A stretch of DNA of 64,000 nt from Pseudonocardiaceae bacterium YIM PH 21723 (GCA_003600225.1 QZFT01000025.1:1-64000), one strand, 5' to 3'; counted from the stretch's first letter, positions 34,861-43,833 are shown. Notes: generated by a model not told the origin, from the letters alone. Made by a program: numbers and translations.

Positions 34861-35685
34861 CTAATCCTGATCTTGGAGACGGCGCAGCGCCGCCCCGATG
34901 GCGAACGCGGTGCGCCGCACGTGGGTGCCGACCCTGGTCAGGTTCAGCCTGCCCGCTTCGTCGCCGACCGACAGGGCCAGCGGCAACCTGCCCTGACCTG
35001 CGAGTACCGGGCTGGCCACGCACAGCAGGCCGCGCACGAACTCCTGCCGGTCGAAGGCTATTCCGGTGCGCCGGATCTCGCTGAGTTCGTTCTCCAGGCC
35101 GGCGGCCGTGGTGATCGTCTGCGGCGTCATCGGCAGCCACGCGGTGCCGAACAGCGGCTCGAACCGCTGGTCGTGCTCATAGGCGAGCAGCACCTTGCCG
35201 ATGGCGGTGCAGTGGGCGGGTGGCCTGCCGCGGCCGATCGCGGGGGAGTGCGTGAACCGGTGGCCGTGCAGCCGCTCCAGGAAGCGCACGCCGGTGCCCT
35301 GCAGCACGCCGAAGGAGACCACCCCGCCGGTCATCCCGTGCAGGTCCACCAGGAACGGCATGGCGACCGCGCGGATCAGGTCGTCCGGCTCGCCGCTGGC
35401 CGCCGAGGCCAGTTCCTCCAGGCGCCTGCCCAGGGCGTAGTCCTGACCGCGCCGTTCCACGACCTGCTGCCGGAGCATCTCCTGCAGCAGCCGGTGTGCG
35501 GTGGACTTGGGCACTCCGGCCCGCCGGGACAGGGCGGACAGCCCGACCGGCCGGCCGTCCTGGCCGAGGGTCTCCAGCATGGCGAAGGCCTTCGCGAGCA
35601 CCCCGCCCGGATCGTCCGGCCTGCGTTGGTCCGGAATGGTCTGCTGGGTGGTACCGCCCCCCTCGCGATACGCCTGCACGGCCAT
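34861..35685 (-). CDS. IclR family transcriptional regulator
   Basis: A 274-residue regulator with an N-terminal winged helix (VGLSALSRRAGVPKSTAHRLLQEM) and an IclR effector domain with the usual late FDRQEFVRGLLCVASPVL block. It lies upstream of the degenerate prenyl-synthase gene in the same direction, 107 bases apart. A GTGACAA-TTCG-TTGTCAC palindrome sits 58 bases upstream of its start and may be its binding site. It probably controls nearby or remote metabolic genes. Confidence 0.88.
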   Translation of the reverse strand: MAVQAYREGGGTTQQTIPDQRRPDDPGGVLAKAFAMLETLGQDGRPVGLSALSRRAGVPKSTAHRLLQEMLRQQVVERRGQDYALGRRLEELASAASGEPDDLIRAVAMPFLVDLHGMTGGVVSFGVLQGTGVRFLERLHGHRFTHSPAIGRGRPPAHCTAIGKVLLAYEHDQRFEPLFGTAWLPMTPQTITTAAGLENELSEIRRTGIAFDRQEFVRGLLCVASPVLAGQGRLPLALSVGDEAGRLNLTRVGTHVRRTAFAIGAALRRLQDQD

Positions 35686-35742
35686 CCCCCTTCGCTCGGC
35701 GGTATTCGATGTACGGCTTGACTATTGCACCGAGATCGAAAT

Positions 35743-35760
35743 GTGACAATTCGTTGTCAC
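35743..35760. promoter_or_regulatory. GTGACAA palindrome upstream of the IclR gene
   Basis: A 7-base inverted repeat with a 4-base spacer lies in the gap between iclR and rnhA. Its position fits autoregulation. A related GTGACA...TGTCAC element is at 59949. Confidence 0.5.
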
Positions 35761-35794
35761 CCGAACTGGGAGGCCCCTACCTGGGGAAATATGT

Positions 35795-36271
35795 CTAACG
35801 ATCTTGCTTTCCGGTGGGCGTGAGCCCCTGTGCCTCCTGCATGCCCCGCACCGCCAGCCGGTCCGCGCGCTCGTTCTCCGGGTGCCCGGCGTGCCCCTTG
35901 ACCCAGTGCCAGCGCACCTCGTGCCGCTCGGCCGCCGCCTCCAGGCGCTGCCACAGGTCGACGTTCTTCACCGGCTTCTTGGCCGAGGTCTGCCAGCCGT
36001 TGCGCTTCCAGCCGTGTACCCACTTGGTGATGCCGTCCCGGACGTAGGTGCTGTCCGTGTACAGGTCCACAGTGGACGGACGATTCAGCTTCTCCAGCGC
36101 CATGATCGGCGCGGTGAGCTCCATCCGGTTGTTCGTGGTGCCCTCGGCCTCACCGCCGCACATGTCCAGCTCCTTGGCGCCGTAGCGGAGCACCGCGCCC
36201 CAGCCACCGGGTCCGGGGTTTCCACTGCACGCGCCGTCGGTGTAGATCTCCACCACCTGCTGTTCTGCCAC
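35795..36271 (-). CDS. rnhA: Ribonuclease HI
   Basis: A 158-residue RNase HI that degrades RNA in RNA-DNA hybrids. The catalytic carboxylates are visible: Asp12 ([11 protein letters not shown]), Glu51 (NRMEL), Asp73 (YTDSTYV), and the last Asp in ENERADRLA. The start is GTG 36271 on the evidence of the conserved N-terminus. The length is normal for bacterial type 1 enzymes. Confidence 0.95.
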   Translation of the reverse strand: MAEQQVVEIYTDGACSGNPGPGGWGAVLRYGAKELDMCGGEAEGTTNNRMELTAPIMALEKLNRPSTVDLYTDSTYVRDGITKWVHGWKRNGWQTSAKKPVKNVDLWQRLEAAAERHEVRWHWVKGHAGHPENERADRLAVRGMQEAQGLTPTGKQDR

Positions 36272-36584
36272 TGGTTCAGGGTAGAGGTCGCGCCGCGCGG
36301 GTCTTGGCGAGCACACCGGCACGGCCAACCGTTGATCTACGTGAACTGGGGATCCTGGATCATCGGTCTGCTCGGCGGACGGCCTCTACCACCTGGTGTC
36401 CTGGTCGAAGCAGCGCCCACTGGTTCCTCGCCGGCTGGAAACGCGCCTGGCTGCCGTTGAACCGGAACACGGTCACCGGCCTGGTGCGTGGCACGGCCGT
36501 CCCGCCGGATGGCAGCGGAACCTGGCTGTACCTCACCTCTCTGGTGGCCGCCGAGGCCTGGCGCTGCCGAGCCCTTGTCCGAGG
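36272..36584. other. Intergenic region without a supported gene
   Basis: This 313-base stretch separates rnhA and espG. An open frame on the plus strand (36304-36735) runs into the antisense of espG, and its translation shows no recognisable family. A short stretch ending GTWLYLTSLVAAEAW looks protein-like but is too short to assign; it could be a decayed gene. Confidence 0.4.
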
Positions 36585-37280
36585 TCAGGCGGCCAGCTCG
36601 TCGCGGAGCCGGCTCAGGGCGTTGACCATGGCGTCCGGGGTCGCGGGCAGGATCGTGGTGCGGGTGGCGCTGCGGCTGTGCATCACCTGGCCGTGCGGGG
36701 TGGCGTGGAAGCCGATCGAGTCGAGTGGGCTGTAGACCCCGTCCGGGGTGCACACGCTCACGGTGAACTGCCCGCGCCAGTCGGCGTTGTCGACGAGCTC
36801 GGACATCACCCGGGCGTTCTGCTCGGACAGCCCGGAGCGGATCAGCTGCTGCCGCAGTGCCTTCACCTCGGTGTGCCGCAGCGAGACCACATTGGCCGGG
36901 GTCTGCTGGGCCAGCGCGACCAGCTCGCACAGCAGGTCCTCCACCGGAACCCGGCGCAGCAGCACCCGGTCGCCGTCCAGGATGCCGAGCACCCCGGTGC
37001 TCGCGCCCCTGGCCCGCACCGGGTGCTCGCCGGTCAGCCAGGCGTTCACCGCCCACTCGAACCGGCCGAGGCCGAGCAGCAGGTTGGTCAGGTCCGGCGC
37101 CAGGCCGTCGTTGTCCGCGAGGCCACGGCCCCGCAGCGTGGCCAGCGCCGAGTTGACCTTCTCCTTGCGCTGCTGGAAGGTCTGCTCCGCGAGCGGGGTC
37201 GTCAGGAACGGCGGCAGGTCGCCGAGGGCGAGAAACTCCCAGCACACCTCGAACTCCACCAGCGACAGCTCCATACCCAC
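36585..37280 (-). CDS. EspG-family ESX secretion-associated protein
   Basis: A 231-residue protein matching the EspG family, the cytosolic chaperones that bind PE/PPE-like or WXG100-like substrates of type VII secretion. Blocks such as FEVCWEFLALGDLPP, NSALATLRGRGLADNDG and PDAMVNALSRLRDELA fit. No ESX core genes are in the window, so it is an orphan copy. It is transcribed divergently from the first MFS gene. Confidence 0.83.
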   Translation of the reverse strand: MGMELSLVEFEVCWEFLALGDLPPFLTTPLAEQTFQQRKEKVNSALATLRGRGLADNDGLAPDLTNLLLGLGRFEWAVNAWLTGEHPVRARGASTGVLGILDGDRVLLRRVPVEDLLCELVALAQQTPANVVSLRHTEVKALRQQLIRSGLSEQNARVMSELVDNADWRGQFTVSVCTPDGVYSPLDSIGFHATPHGQVMHSRSATRTTILPATPDAMVNALSRLRDELAA

Positions 37281-37357
37281 CCCATCACGCTCGTTCCCCT
37301 AGGTTGAACGTCACTCGGGCACCTCCCGTTACACCGGCTTCCGGTAGTTTCCGCGAG

Positions 37358-38617
37358 GTGAAAAGGGTTGCGTTCGCGAGCATGGTGGGCACCACCATCG
37401 AGTTCTACGACTTCTACATCTACGGCACCGCCGCAGCCCTGGTCTTCGGTAAACAGTTCTTCCCGGCACTCGGCCCGGCCGCGGGGACGGTCGCCGCGTT
37501 CGCCACCTTCGGCGTTGCCTTCCTCGCCCGGCCGTTCGGTGCCATGTTGTTCGGTCACTTCGGCGACCGGCTCGGCCGCAAACGCACCCTGGTCAGCACG
37601 CTGCTGCTGATGGGCCTGTCGACGGCGGCCATCGGCCTGCTGCCCAGCGCTGCGGCGATCGGCGTGTTCGCGCCGATCCTGCTGGTGGCGTTGCGGATCC
37701 TGCAGGGCCTGGCCGTCGGCGGGGAGTGGGCGGGCGCGGTGTTGCTCACCACCGAGCACGCGCCCCCGGAGCGGCGTGGCTGGTACGGCATGTTCCCGCA
37801 GCTGGGGCCGTCGGTCGCGTTGATCCTGTCCAGCGGCACCTATGTGGCGATCGACCTGGGGATGAGCGACGCCGCCTTCCTGGACTGGGGCTGGCGGCTG
37901 CCGTTCCTGATCAGCTCGGTACTGGTGCTGGTCGGCATGTACGTGCGGCTGAAGGTCACCGAGCCGACGATCTTCACCGAGCTCGTCGCCGACGGCAGGC
38001 GCAGCTCGTTGCCGCTGCTGGAGGTCTTCCGGGAGCAGCCGCGCCAGGTGCTGCTCACCGCGGGCACGCTGATGTCCATCTTCTCCTTCTTCTACACCGC
38101 GACCACCTTCCTGACCAGCTACGGAACCGGCACGCTGGGGCATTCCCGGCTGTTCGTGCTCAGCGACGGCATCTACGCCGGGGTGGTCTTCGGCGTGACC
38201 ACGTTGATCTCCGGGTTCTACGCCGACCGCATCGGCAGGCGCACGGTGATCGCCGGTGCCGCGGTGCTCTCCGCGGTGTGGGGCCTGGCGTTGTTCCCGG
38301 TGGTGGACACCGGTTCGCCGCTGCTGTTCGCGGTGGCCATGTGCGTGACGCTGGCCTGTATGGGCCTCGGCTACGGCGCGCTGGGCGCCTTCCTGCCGGA
38401 GCAGTTCGCCACCCGGTACCGGTACACCGGCGCCGGAATGGGCTTCGCGCTGGGCGGCGTGCTCGGCGGCGCGGCGTTGCCGCTGGCCTCGGCGAGCCTG
38501 GCGCAGCACTTCGGCAGCGTCGCGGTCGGCGTCTATCTGACGGTGACCGCGTTGGTCAGCCTGGCCTGCGTACTGGGCTTGAGCGAAACCCGGGAACGGG
38601 CGTTGGCCGAGGTGTAG
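37358..38617 (+). CDS. MFS metabolite:H+ symporter, first of three tandem copies
   Basis: A 419-residue MFS carrier of the metabolite:H+ symporter (ShiA/ProP-like) family. It has the family start SMVGTTIEFYDFYIYGTAAALVF and loop GDRLGRKRT. Start GTG 37358 is chosen because the two paralogues begin at the same point (RVA-IASMVGTT); the longer frame adds 18 unaligned residues. The family imports organic acids or compatible solutes. The substrate is unknown. Confidence 0.88.
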   Translation: MKRVAFASMVGTTIEFYDFYIYGTAAALVFGKQFFPALGPAAGTVAAFATFGVAFLARPFGAMLFGHFGDRLGRKRTLVSTLLLMGLSTAAIGLLPSAAAIGVFAPILLVALRILQGLAVGGEWAGAVLLTTEHAPPERRGWYGMFPQLGPSVALILSSGTYVAIDLGMSDAAFLDWGWRLPFLISSVLVLVGMYVRLKVTEPTIFTELVADGRRSSLPLLEVFREQPRQVLLTAGTLMSIFSFFYTATTFLTSYGTGTLGHSRLFVLSDGIYAGVVFGVTTLISGFYADRIGRRTVIAGAAVLSAVWGLALFPVVDTGSPLLFAVAMCVTLACMGLGYGALGAFLPEQFATRYRYTGAGMGFALGGVLGGAALPLASASLAQHFGSVAVGVYLTVTALVSLACVLGLSETRERALAEV

Positions 38618-38626
38618 TTTCGCCGG

Positions 38627-39877
38627 ATGCGCAGGGTCGCGATCGCGAGCATGGTGGGCACCACCATCGAGTATTACGACTTCTACATCTATGGCACCGC
38701 AGCGGCTCTGGTGTTCGGGAAGCAGTTCTTCCCGGCGCTGGGTTCCGCCGCCGGCACGGTGGCGGCGTTCGCCACCTTCGGGGTGGCGTTCCTGGCCCGG
38801 CCGTTCGGTGCGGTGTTCTTCGGTCACTTCGGGGACCGGCTGGGGCGCAAGCACACGTTGGTCATCACCCTGTTGCTGATGGGGGTGTCCACCGTGGCCA
38901 TCGGGCTGCTGCCGAGCGCCGGGACGATCGGGGTGGCGGCGCCGATCCTGCTGATCGTGCTGCGGGTGTTGCAGGGGCTCGCGGTCGGCGGCGAGTGGGC
39001 CGGGGCCGTGCTGCTCACCGCGGAACACGCTCCGGCCGGGCGGCGTGGCTGGTACGGGATGTTCCCGCAGCTGGGGCCGCCGATCGCGCTGGTGCTGTCC
39101 AGCGGGACCTTCGTGCTGATCAACGTGAGCATGAGCGACGCCGCGTTCCTGGACTGGGGCTGGCGGCTGCCGTTCCTGTTCAGCGTGCTGATGGTGGCCA
39201 TCGGCCTATACGTGCGGCTGCGGATCACCGAGCCCGCGTTGTTCACCGAACTCGCCGTCCGCAGCCGGATTCCGGTGCTGGAGGTCCTGCGCACCCAGCC
39301 GGGCCAGGTGCTGCTCACCGGCGGCGCGATGACGACACTGTTCGCCTTCTTCTACACGGCGACCACCTTCCTGACCAGCTACGGAACCGCGACGCTCGGG
39401 CACCCCCGGCTGTCCGTGCTGACCTATGGCATCTACGCGGGACTCTCCTTCGGCCTGGCGACGTTCGGGGCCGCGGTGCTGTCCGACCGGGTCGGCCGCC
39501 GACCGGTGATCATCGGAGCCTGTGTGGTCTCGCTGATCTGGGGGCTGGCGCTGTTCCCGGTGGTGGACACCCGTTCGCCCGCGCTGTTCGCGCTGGCGTT
39601 GTGTGTCACGACGGCCAGTGTCGGACTGTTCTTCGGCCCGATCGGCGCCTATCTGCCGGAACTGTTCGCGACTAGGTTCCGCTACACGGGCGTGGGCATG
39701 GGCTACAACCTGGCCGGCGTGCTCGGTGGCGCGTTGCCGCCGTTCCTGGCGGCCACGCTGGTGGAACGGTTCGGCAGCTTCGCCGTCGGCGTCTTCCTCG
39801 CGGTGATCGCGTTGCTCAGCCTGGGCTGTGTACTGGCGATGGCCGAGACCCGGGAGCGGGTGCTGGCCGAGGTCTGA
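38627..39877 (+). CDS. MFS metabolite:H+ symporter, second tandem copy
   Basis: A 416-residue paralogue, highly similar to its neighbours, with SMVGTTIEYYDFYIYG at the N-terminus and GDRLGRKHT in the conserved loop. The ATG at 38627 comes nine bases after the previous stop. The TAGTTTC sequence before the start of this copy also occurs before the first copy, a trace of the duplication joint. Confidence 0.88.
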   Translation: MRRVAIASMVGTTIEYYDFYIYGTAAALVFGKQFFPALGSAAGTVAAFATFGVAFLARPFGAVFFGHFGDRLGRKHTLVITLLLMGVSTVAIGLLPSAGTIGVAAPILLIVLRVLQGLAVGGEWAGAVLLTAEHAPAGRRGWYGMFPQLGPPIALVLSSGTFVLINVSMSDAAFLDWGWRLPFLFSVLMVAIGLYVRLRITEPALFTELAVRSRIPVLEVLRTQPGQVLLTGGAMTTLFAFFYTATTFLTSYGTATLGHPRLSVLTYGIYAGLSFGLATFGAAVLSDRVGRRPVIIGACVVSLIWGLALFPVVDTRSPALFALALCVTTASVGLFFGPIGAYLPELFATRFRYTGVGMGYNLAGVLGGALPPFLAATLVERFGSFAVGVFLAVIALLSLGCVLAMAETRERVLAEV

Positions 39878-39891
39878 GCTGGGGGCGACAC

Positions 39892-41142
39892 ATGCGGAAG
39901 ATCGCGATCGCGAGCATGGTGGGCACCACGATCGAGTTCTACGACTTCTACATCTATGGCACGGCCGCCGCTCTGGTGTTCGGGAAGCAGTTCTTTCCGG
40001 CGCTGGGTTCGGCGGCGGGCACGGTGGCGGCGTTCGCCACCTTCGGGGTGGCGTTCCTGGCGCGGCCGTTCGGCGCGGTGTTCTTCGGTCATGTCGGCGA
40101 CCGGCTTGGGCGTAAACGGACGCTGGTGATCACCCTGTTGGTGATGGGTGGGGCGACGGTGGCGATCGGCCTGGTTCCCGGGACGGCGACGATCGGCGTG
40201 GCCGCGCCGATGCTGCTGGTGCTGCTGCGGATCCTGCAGGGCTTCGCCCTCGGCGGGGAGTGGGCGGGTGCCGTGCTGCTCACCGCGGAACACTCGTCGA
40301 CGCGACTCCGTGGCCGGTACGGGATGTTCCCGGTGCTGGGCGCGCCCATCGGCCTGGCGTTGTCCAGCGCGACCTTCGTGGTGATCGAGCAGTCCCTGGG
40401 TAGTGCCGCGTTCCTGGACTGGGGCTGGCGGCTGCCGTTCCTGGTCAGCGTGCTGCTGGTGGGCGTCGGGCTGTACGTGCGGCTGCGGATCACCGAGCCG
40501 GCCGTGTTCACCGAGCTGCCGGTACGCAGCCGGGTTCCGCTGCTGGAGGTGCTGCGGACTCGCTTGCGGCTGGTGCTGCTCGTGTCGGGGGCGATGACGC
40601 TGCCGTTCGCCTACGTCTTCACCGCGAACACCTTCCTGACCAGTTACGGAACCGCCGTCCTCGGTCATCCGCGGGGCACGGTGCTCGCCTACGGCATCTG
40701 CTCGGGCATCACCTTCGGCCTGGCCGTGATCGGCTCAGCGCTGCTGTCCGACCGGCTCGGCCGCCGGGCGGTGATCCTGGGTGGCTGCCTGTTCTCCCTG
40801 GTCTGGGCGCTGCTGCTGTTCCCGCTCGCGGACACCCGCTCGCCGCTGCTGTTCGCGGTGGCCATGTGCGTCACCACGGCGTGCGTGGGCGTGCACATGG
40901 GCCCTGCGGGCTCCTACCTGCCGGAGCTGTTCGCCACCCGGTACCGCTACACCGGCGTGGGCGTGGGCTACAACTTGGCCGGGATCCTCGGCGGCGCGGT
41001 GCCACCGCTGCTGTCCGCCGTGTTGGTCCGGCAGTACGGCGGCACCGCCGTCGGATTCCTGCTGGCGGCGTTCGCGCTGCTCAGCCTGGGGTGTGTGCTG
41101 GCGCTGGTGGAGACCCGGCATCGGGTGCTGGCAGAAGTCTGA
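39892..41142 (+). CDS. MFS metabolite:H+ symporter, third tandem copy
   Basis: A 416-residue third paralogue, starting at ATG 39892 after a GGGGGCGAC. It differs from the other two mostly in helices 5 to 8, including VLGAPIGLALSS in place of QLGP. Divergence there is consistent with altered substrate range. Its last 62 bases overlap the end of the convergent phosphatase gene. Confidence 0.88.
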   Translation: MRKIAIASMVGTTIEFYDFYIYGTAAALVFGKQFFPALGSAAGTVAAFATFGVAFLARPFGAVFFGHVGDRLGRKRTLVITLLVMGGATVAIGLVPGTATIGVAAPMLLVLLRILQGFALGGEWAGAVLLTAEHSSTRLRGRYGMFPVLGAPIGLALSSATFVVIEQSLGSAAFLDWGWRLPFLVSVLLVGVGLYVRLRITEPAVFTELPVRSRVPLLEVLRTRLRLVLLVSGAMTLPFAYVFTANTFLTSYGTAVLGHPRGTVLAYGICSGITFGLAVIGSALLSDRLGRRAVILGGCLFSLVWALLLFPLADTRSPLLFAVAMCVTTACVGVHMGPAGSYLPELFATRYRYTGVGVGYNLAGILGGAVPPLLSAVLVRQYGGTAVGFLLAAFALLSLGCVLALVETRHRVLAEV

Positions 41143-41782
41143 CCCGCAATCGGTGGAGCTGGTCCTCGGGGATGCGCAGCAGGCGTGCGGCAGCAACCGC
41201 CGCCGCGATGGCCTCGGCGTGGGTGGTGTCGTGTGTACCGAGGAACTCGGCCATCCGAGTCACCTGGTTCACGATCCCCAGTTCGTCGTACCAGGGTTGA
41301 AGTCGTTCCAGGCTGAGGTGGTGGTCGGCGGAGATCTCGGCGACGGACAGCCCGGCGACCGTCTGGAGTACCAGTGACACCAGGCCGGTCCTGTCCCGGC
41401 CTGCCGAGCAGTGCACGGCCACCGCGCCGGGCGGGGCGTCGATGATCGTGCTGATCACCGAGAGCACCCGCGAGCCGTACTCGGTCAGCATCGCCGGATA
41501 GGACAGTGGACTGGCCAACCCGTCTATCGCGGTCCAGTGCTCGAAGAAAGGGGTACCGACCGGCTCCAGGGGGATCCGGATCGTCCGCACCCAGCCGGGC
41601 CGTTCTACCGAGTCGTATTCGTCGTCATTGCGCAGGTCAACGAGCGTTCGGAGGCCGTACTTCCGCGCCTGTTCCCAGCCCGCCCCGGTCAGCCGGTGCG
41701 GGGATTCCATCCGCACCACCGAGCCGGGCCGCAGGCCTGACACCTCCCGCGCGTTGACGCAGCCATCCCAGTCGAGGTCCAT
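41081..41782 (-). CDS. Tyrosine/serine protein phosphatase
   Basis: A 233-residue dual-specificity-like phosphatase of the family including MptpB. The P-loop HCSAGRDRTG holds the catalytic Cys and Arg, and the NAREVSGLRPGSVVR start is typical (conserved N-terminal strand and turn). The start is ATG 41782; a TTG 18 bases upstream is possible. The last 20 residues are encoded antisense to the third MFS gene and are proline-rich. Confidence 0.87.
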   Translation of the reverse strand: MDLDWDGCVNAREVSGLRPGSVVRMESPHRLTGAGWEQARKYGLRTLVDLRNDDEYDSVERPGWVRTIRIPLEPVGTPFFEHWTAIDGLASPLSYPAMLTEYGSRVLSVISTIIDAPPGAVAVHCSAGRDRTGLVSLVLQTVAGLSVAEISADHHLSLERLQPWYDELGIVNQVTRMAEFLGTHDTTHAEAIAAAVAAARLLRIPEDQLHRLRVRLLPAPDAGSPPAPAHTPG

Positions 41783-41835
41783 GGGGGTAGGACGTGGCAA
41801 AAGGGCGTCCGGTTGTTTTGTACGCTTGTCGGGCT

Positions 41836-43269
41836 ATGGATGAGGGCGTATCCGGAATCGACCCGGACGAGATGGCGGCGTGCCTGCGAGTACTGGCCGC
41901 CGTAGAAGAGCTGGAACCGGAACACCCGGACGCCGTCGCGGTGCGCCGGGCGACCGCACGGGTGTGGAAGTCGGTCAAGCAGCAGCGCAGGTCGGCGAAG
42001 CGCGCGGCGATCACCGAGGCGGACAACGCGGTGACCGCGCTGACCGCCACCGGGTCGCCGCAGCGGATCGACGACGAGACCGCCGGGCTGCCGCTGGTGT
42101 CCACGGCGAAGGGGGCGGTCGCCGGGACGCTGCACCGGGCGCGGTCCTGTTACATCTGCAAACAGCGGTTCACCCAGGTCGACGCGTTCTACCACAACCT
42201 GTGCCCGAGCTGCGCCGAGTCGCACCACACCAAGCGGGACCAGCGCACCGACCTGAGCGGTAAGCGCGCGTTGCTCACCGGCGGCCGGGCCAAGATCGGC
42301 ATGTACATCGCGCTGCGGCTGCTGCGCGACGGCGCGCACACCACGGTCACCACCCGGTTTCCCAAGGACGCGATCCGCCGGTTCACCGCCATGCCGGACA
42401 GCGCCGACTGGCTGCACCGGTTGCGCATCGTCGGCATCGACCTGCGGGATCCGTCGCAGGTCACGCAGCTGGCCGACTCGGTCGCCGCACAGGGCCCGCT
42501 GGACATCCTGATCAACAACGCCGCGCAGACCGTCAAGCGGTCCGCCGGGGCCTACGCGCCGCTGGCCGATGCCGAGCGCGCGCCGCTGCCCGCGGGCCCG
42601 CTGCCCGAGCTGATCACCTTCGGCCACACCGCCGCCGAGCACCCGGCCGCGCTGGAGGCCTCCGACGTGGTGCCCAGCGTGGACGCGCTGACCGCGCTGG
42701 CGCTGACCGCCGGTTCGGCCTCGCTCGACCGGATCGAGGTGGGCACCGCCATCGACGCGGGTGGCCTGGTGCCCGATCTGCACGAGATCAACAGCTGGAC
42801 CCAGCACGTGGACCAGGTCGACCCGCTGGAGCTGCTGGAAGTACAGCTCTGCAACCAGACCGCGCCGTTCATCCTGATCAGCAGGCTGCGCAAGGCCATG
42901 GCCTCGGCCAGCGCCCGGCGTAAGTACGTAGTGAACGTGTCGGCGATGGAGGGCCAGTTCGGCCGCGCGTACAAGGGGCCGGGGCACCCGCACACCAACA
43001 TGGCCAAGGCCGCGTTGAACATGCTCACCCGGACCAGCGCCGAGGAGATGCTGACCACCGACGGCATCCTGATGACCGCGGTGGACACCGGCTGGATCAC
43101 CGACGAGCGGCCGCACCCGACCAAGGTCCGGCTGGCCGACGAGGGCTTCCACGCGCCGCTGGACCTGGTCGACGGCGCCGCCAGGGTCTACGACCCGATC
43201 GTCCGCGGTGAGGCCGGCGAGGACATCTACGGCTGCTTCCTGAAGGACTACGAACCGTCCAGTTGGTAA
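41836..43269 (+). CDS. SDR-family protein with an N-terminal CxxC...CxxC segment
   Basis: A 477-residue protein. Residues 1-100 are helical, then comes a zinc-ribbon-like pair Cys105/108 and Cys123/126 (CYIC, CPSC), then a Rossmann SDR domain with TGGRAKIG (148-155) and NNAAQ (227-231). The usual YxxxK reads T387-N-M-A-K391 (HTNMAK), so the catalytic tyrosine is replaced by threonine; a serine stands at 369 but the spacing is stretched. It is much longer than normal SDRs (about 250). ATG 41836 gives a short leader. Confidence 0.8.
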   Translation: MDEGVSGIDPDEMAACLRVLAAVEELEPEHPDAVAVRRATARVWKSVKQQRRSAKRAAITEADNAVTALTATGSPQRIDDETAGLPLVSTAKGAVAGTLHRARSCYICKQRFTQVDAFYHNLCPSCAESHHTKRDQRTDLSGKRALLTGGRAKIGMYIALRLLRDGAHTTVTTRFPKDAIRRFTAMPDSADWLHRLRIVGIDLRDPSQVTQLADSVAAQGPLDILINNAAQTVKRSAGAYAPLADAERAPLPAGPLPELITFGHTAAEHPAALEASDVVPSVDALTALALTAGSASLDRIEVGTAIDAGGLVPDLHEINSWTQHVDQVDPLELLEVQLCNQTAPFILISRLRKAMASASARRKYVVNVSAMEGQFGRAYKGPGHPHTNMAKAALNMLTRTSAEEMLTTDGILMTAVDTGWITDERPHPTKVRLADEGFHAPLDLVDGAARVYDPIVRGEAGEDIYGCFLKDYEPSSW

Positions 43270-43283
43270 GTCGCGTCTGGTGG

Positions 43284-43762
43284 TTGGCGAAAGAGGGCTT
43301 TGGAGGAGGAGACGGGCTTTGGCACCGGTCTTTCCTGCCTGCGTGTTGGGTGGGGGCACGCCTGTCTGGCGGTCGGCTGCCCAGGGTGACCGGGAAGTTC
43401 TGCCGGTCCTGGTTTTCGGGGTTCCATGGTGGTCCAGGTGACGATCTGTGGCGATCATGACCCCTTGTCTTGGTAGACGCGGGCAATCCAGCGTTGAGTC
43501 CACAGTGGACCAAGTGGTTGTTCCATCTTCAAGATGGATTTGGGACCCCAAATCCATCTTGAAGATGGAACAACAGCCACCAGATCACCCACAGGTGCAC
43601 CACCAGCCACACCAGGCCCACCAGCTACGCGCAGGTCCATGCCAGAGACGATCAAGCCCCAACCCACCCCGAATACCCAGACCGGCGTGCCCCCACCAGA
43701 CGGCCAGGCAGGAAAGACCCCACCCCAAGCCCGTCTCCCCCTCCAAAGCCATCCTTCGCCAA
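43284..43762. repeat. Outer imperfect inverted repeat, arms about 85 bases
   Basis: Left arm 43284-43369 and the reverse complement of 43677-43762 both read TTGGCGAA...GGCTTTGGAGG-GGAGACGGGCTT...GTCTTTCCTGCCTG...GTGGGGGCACGCC, with about 80% identity by eye. The segment between the arms is about 300 bases and includes the 28-base palindrome. It may be a short mobile element or a large cruciform. Confidence 0.7.
43517..43574. repeat. Perfect 28-base inverted repeat, each arm with its own palindrome
   Basis: Arms 43517-43544 and 43547-43574 are exact complements with a two-base spacer. Inside each arm TCCATCTT-C/G-AAGATGGA is itself palindromic, so several alternative hairpins can form. It is strikingly AT-rich compared with its surroundings. 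Confidence 0.9.
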
Positions 43763-43787
43763 CAGCCCGAACCCACCCCCCCAATAC

Positions 43788-43821
43788 AAAAAAGGGCGCC
43801 GCCACCCAGGTGACGGCGCCC
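43788..43821 (-). terminator. Rho-independent terminator of the secreted hydrolase gene
   Basis: GGGCGCCG (43794-43801) and CGGCGCCC (43814-43821) form a stem. On the minus strand it is followed by a run of six T residues. It ends 12 bases before the hydrolase stop. Confidence 0.85.
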
Positions 43822-43833
43822 CTTCGCTACTGC

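Larger units (their letters stand above)
43270..43833. other. 564-base intergenic region built of nested inverted repeats
   Basis: The region lies between two convergent genes and has no credible gene. It carries an outer, imperfect inverted repeat of about 85 bases (43284-43369 and 43677-43762), an inner perfect 28-base palindrome, and a terminator at its right end. The open frame on the minus strand here is very rich in Gly and Trp and looks like chance. Confidence 0.7.

Noticed and set aside
36304..36735. A plus-strand frame between rnhA and espG
   Set aside because: Half of it is antisense to espG and the rest matches no family; retained only as a note in the intergenic entry.
41689..43557. 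A 622-codon frame antisense to the SDR gene
   Set aside because: It lacks any domain, and spans the inverted-repeat region; the sense frame has SDR motifs.
43455..43805. A 116-codon minus-strand open frame
   Set aside because: It lies wholly within the nested inverted-repeat region, is extremely rich in Gly and Trp, and has no recognisable domain or ribosome-binding site.
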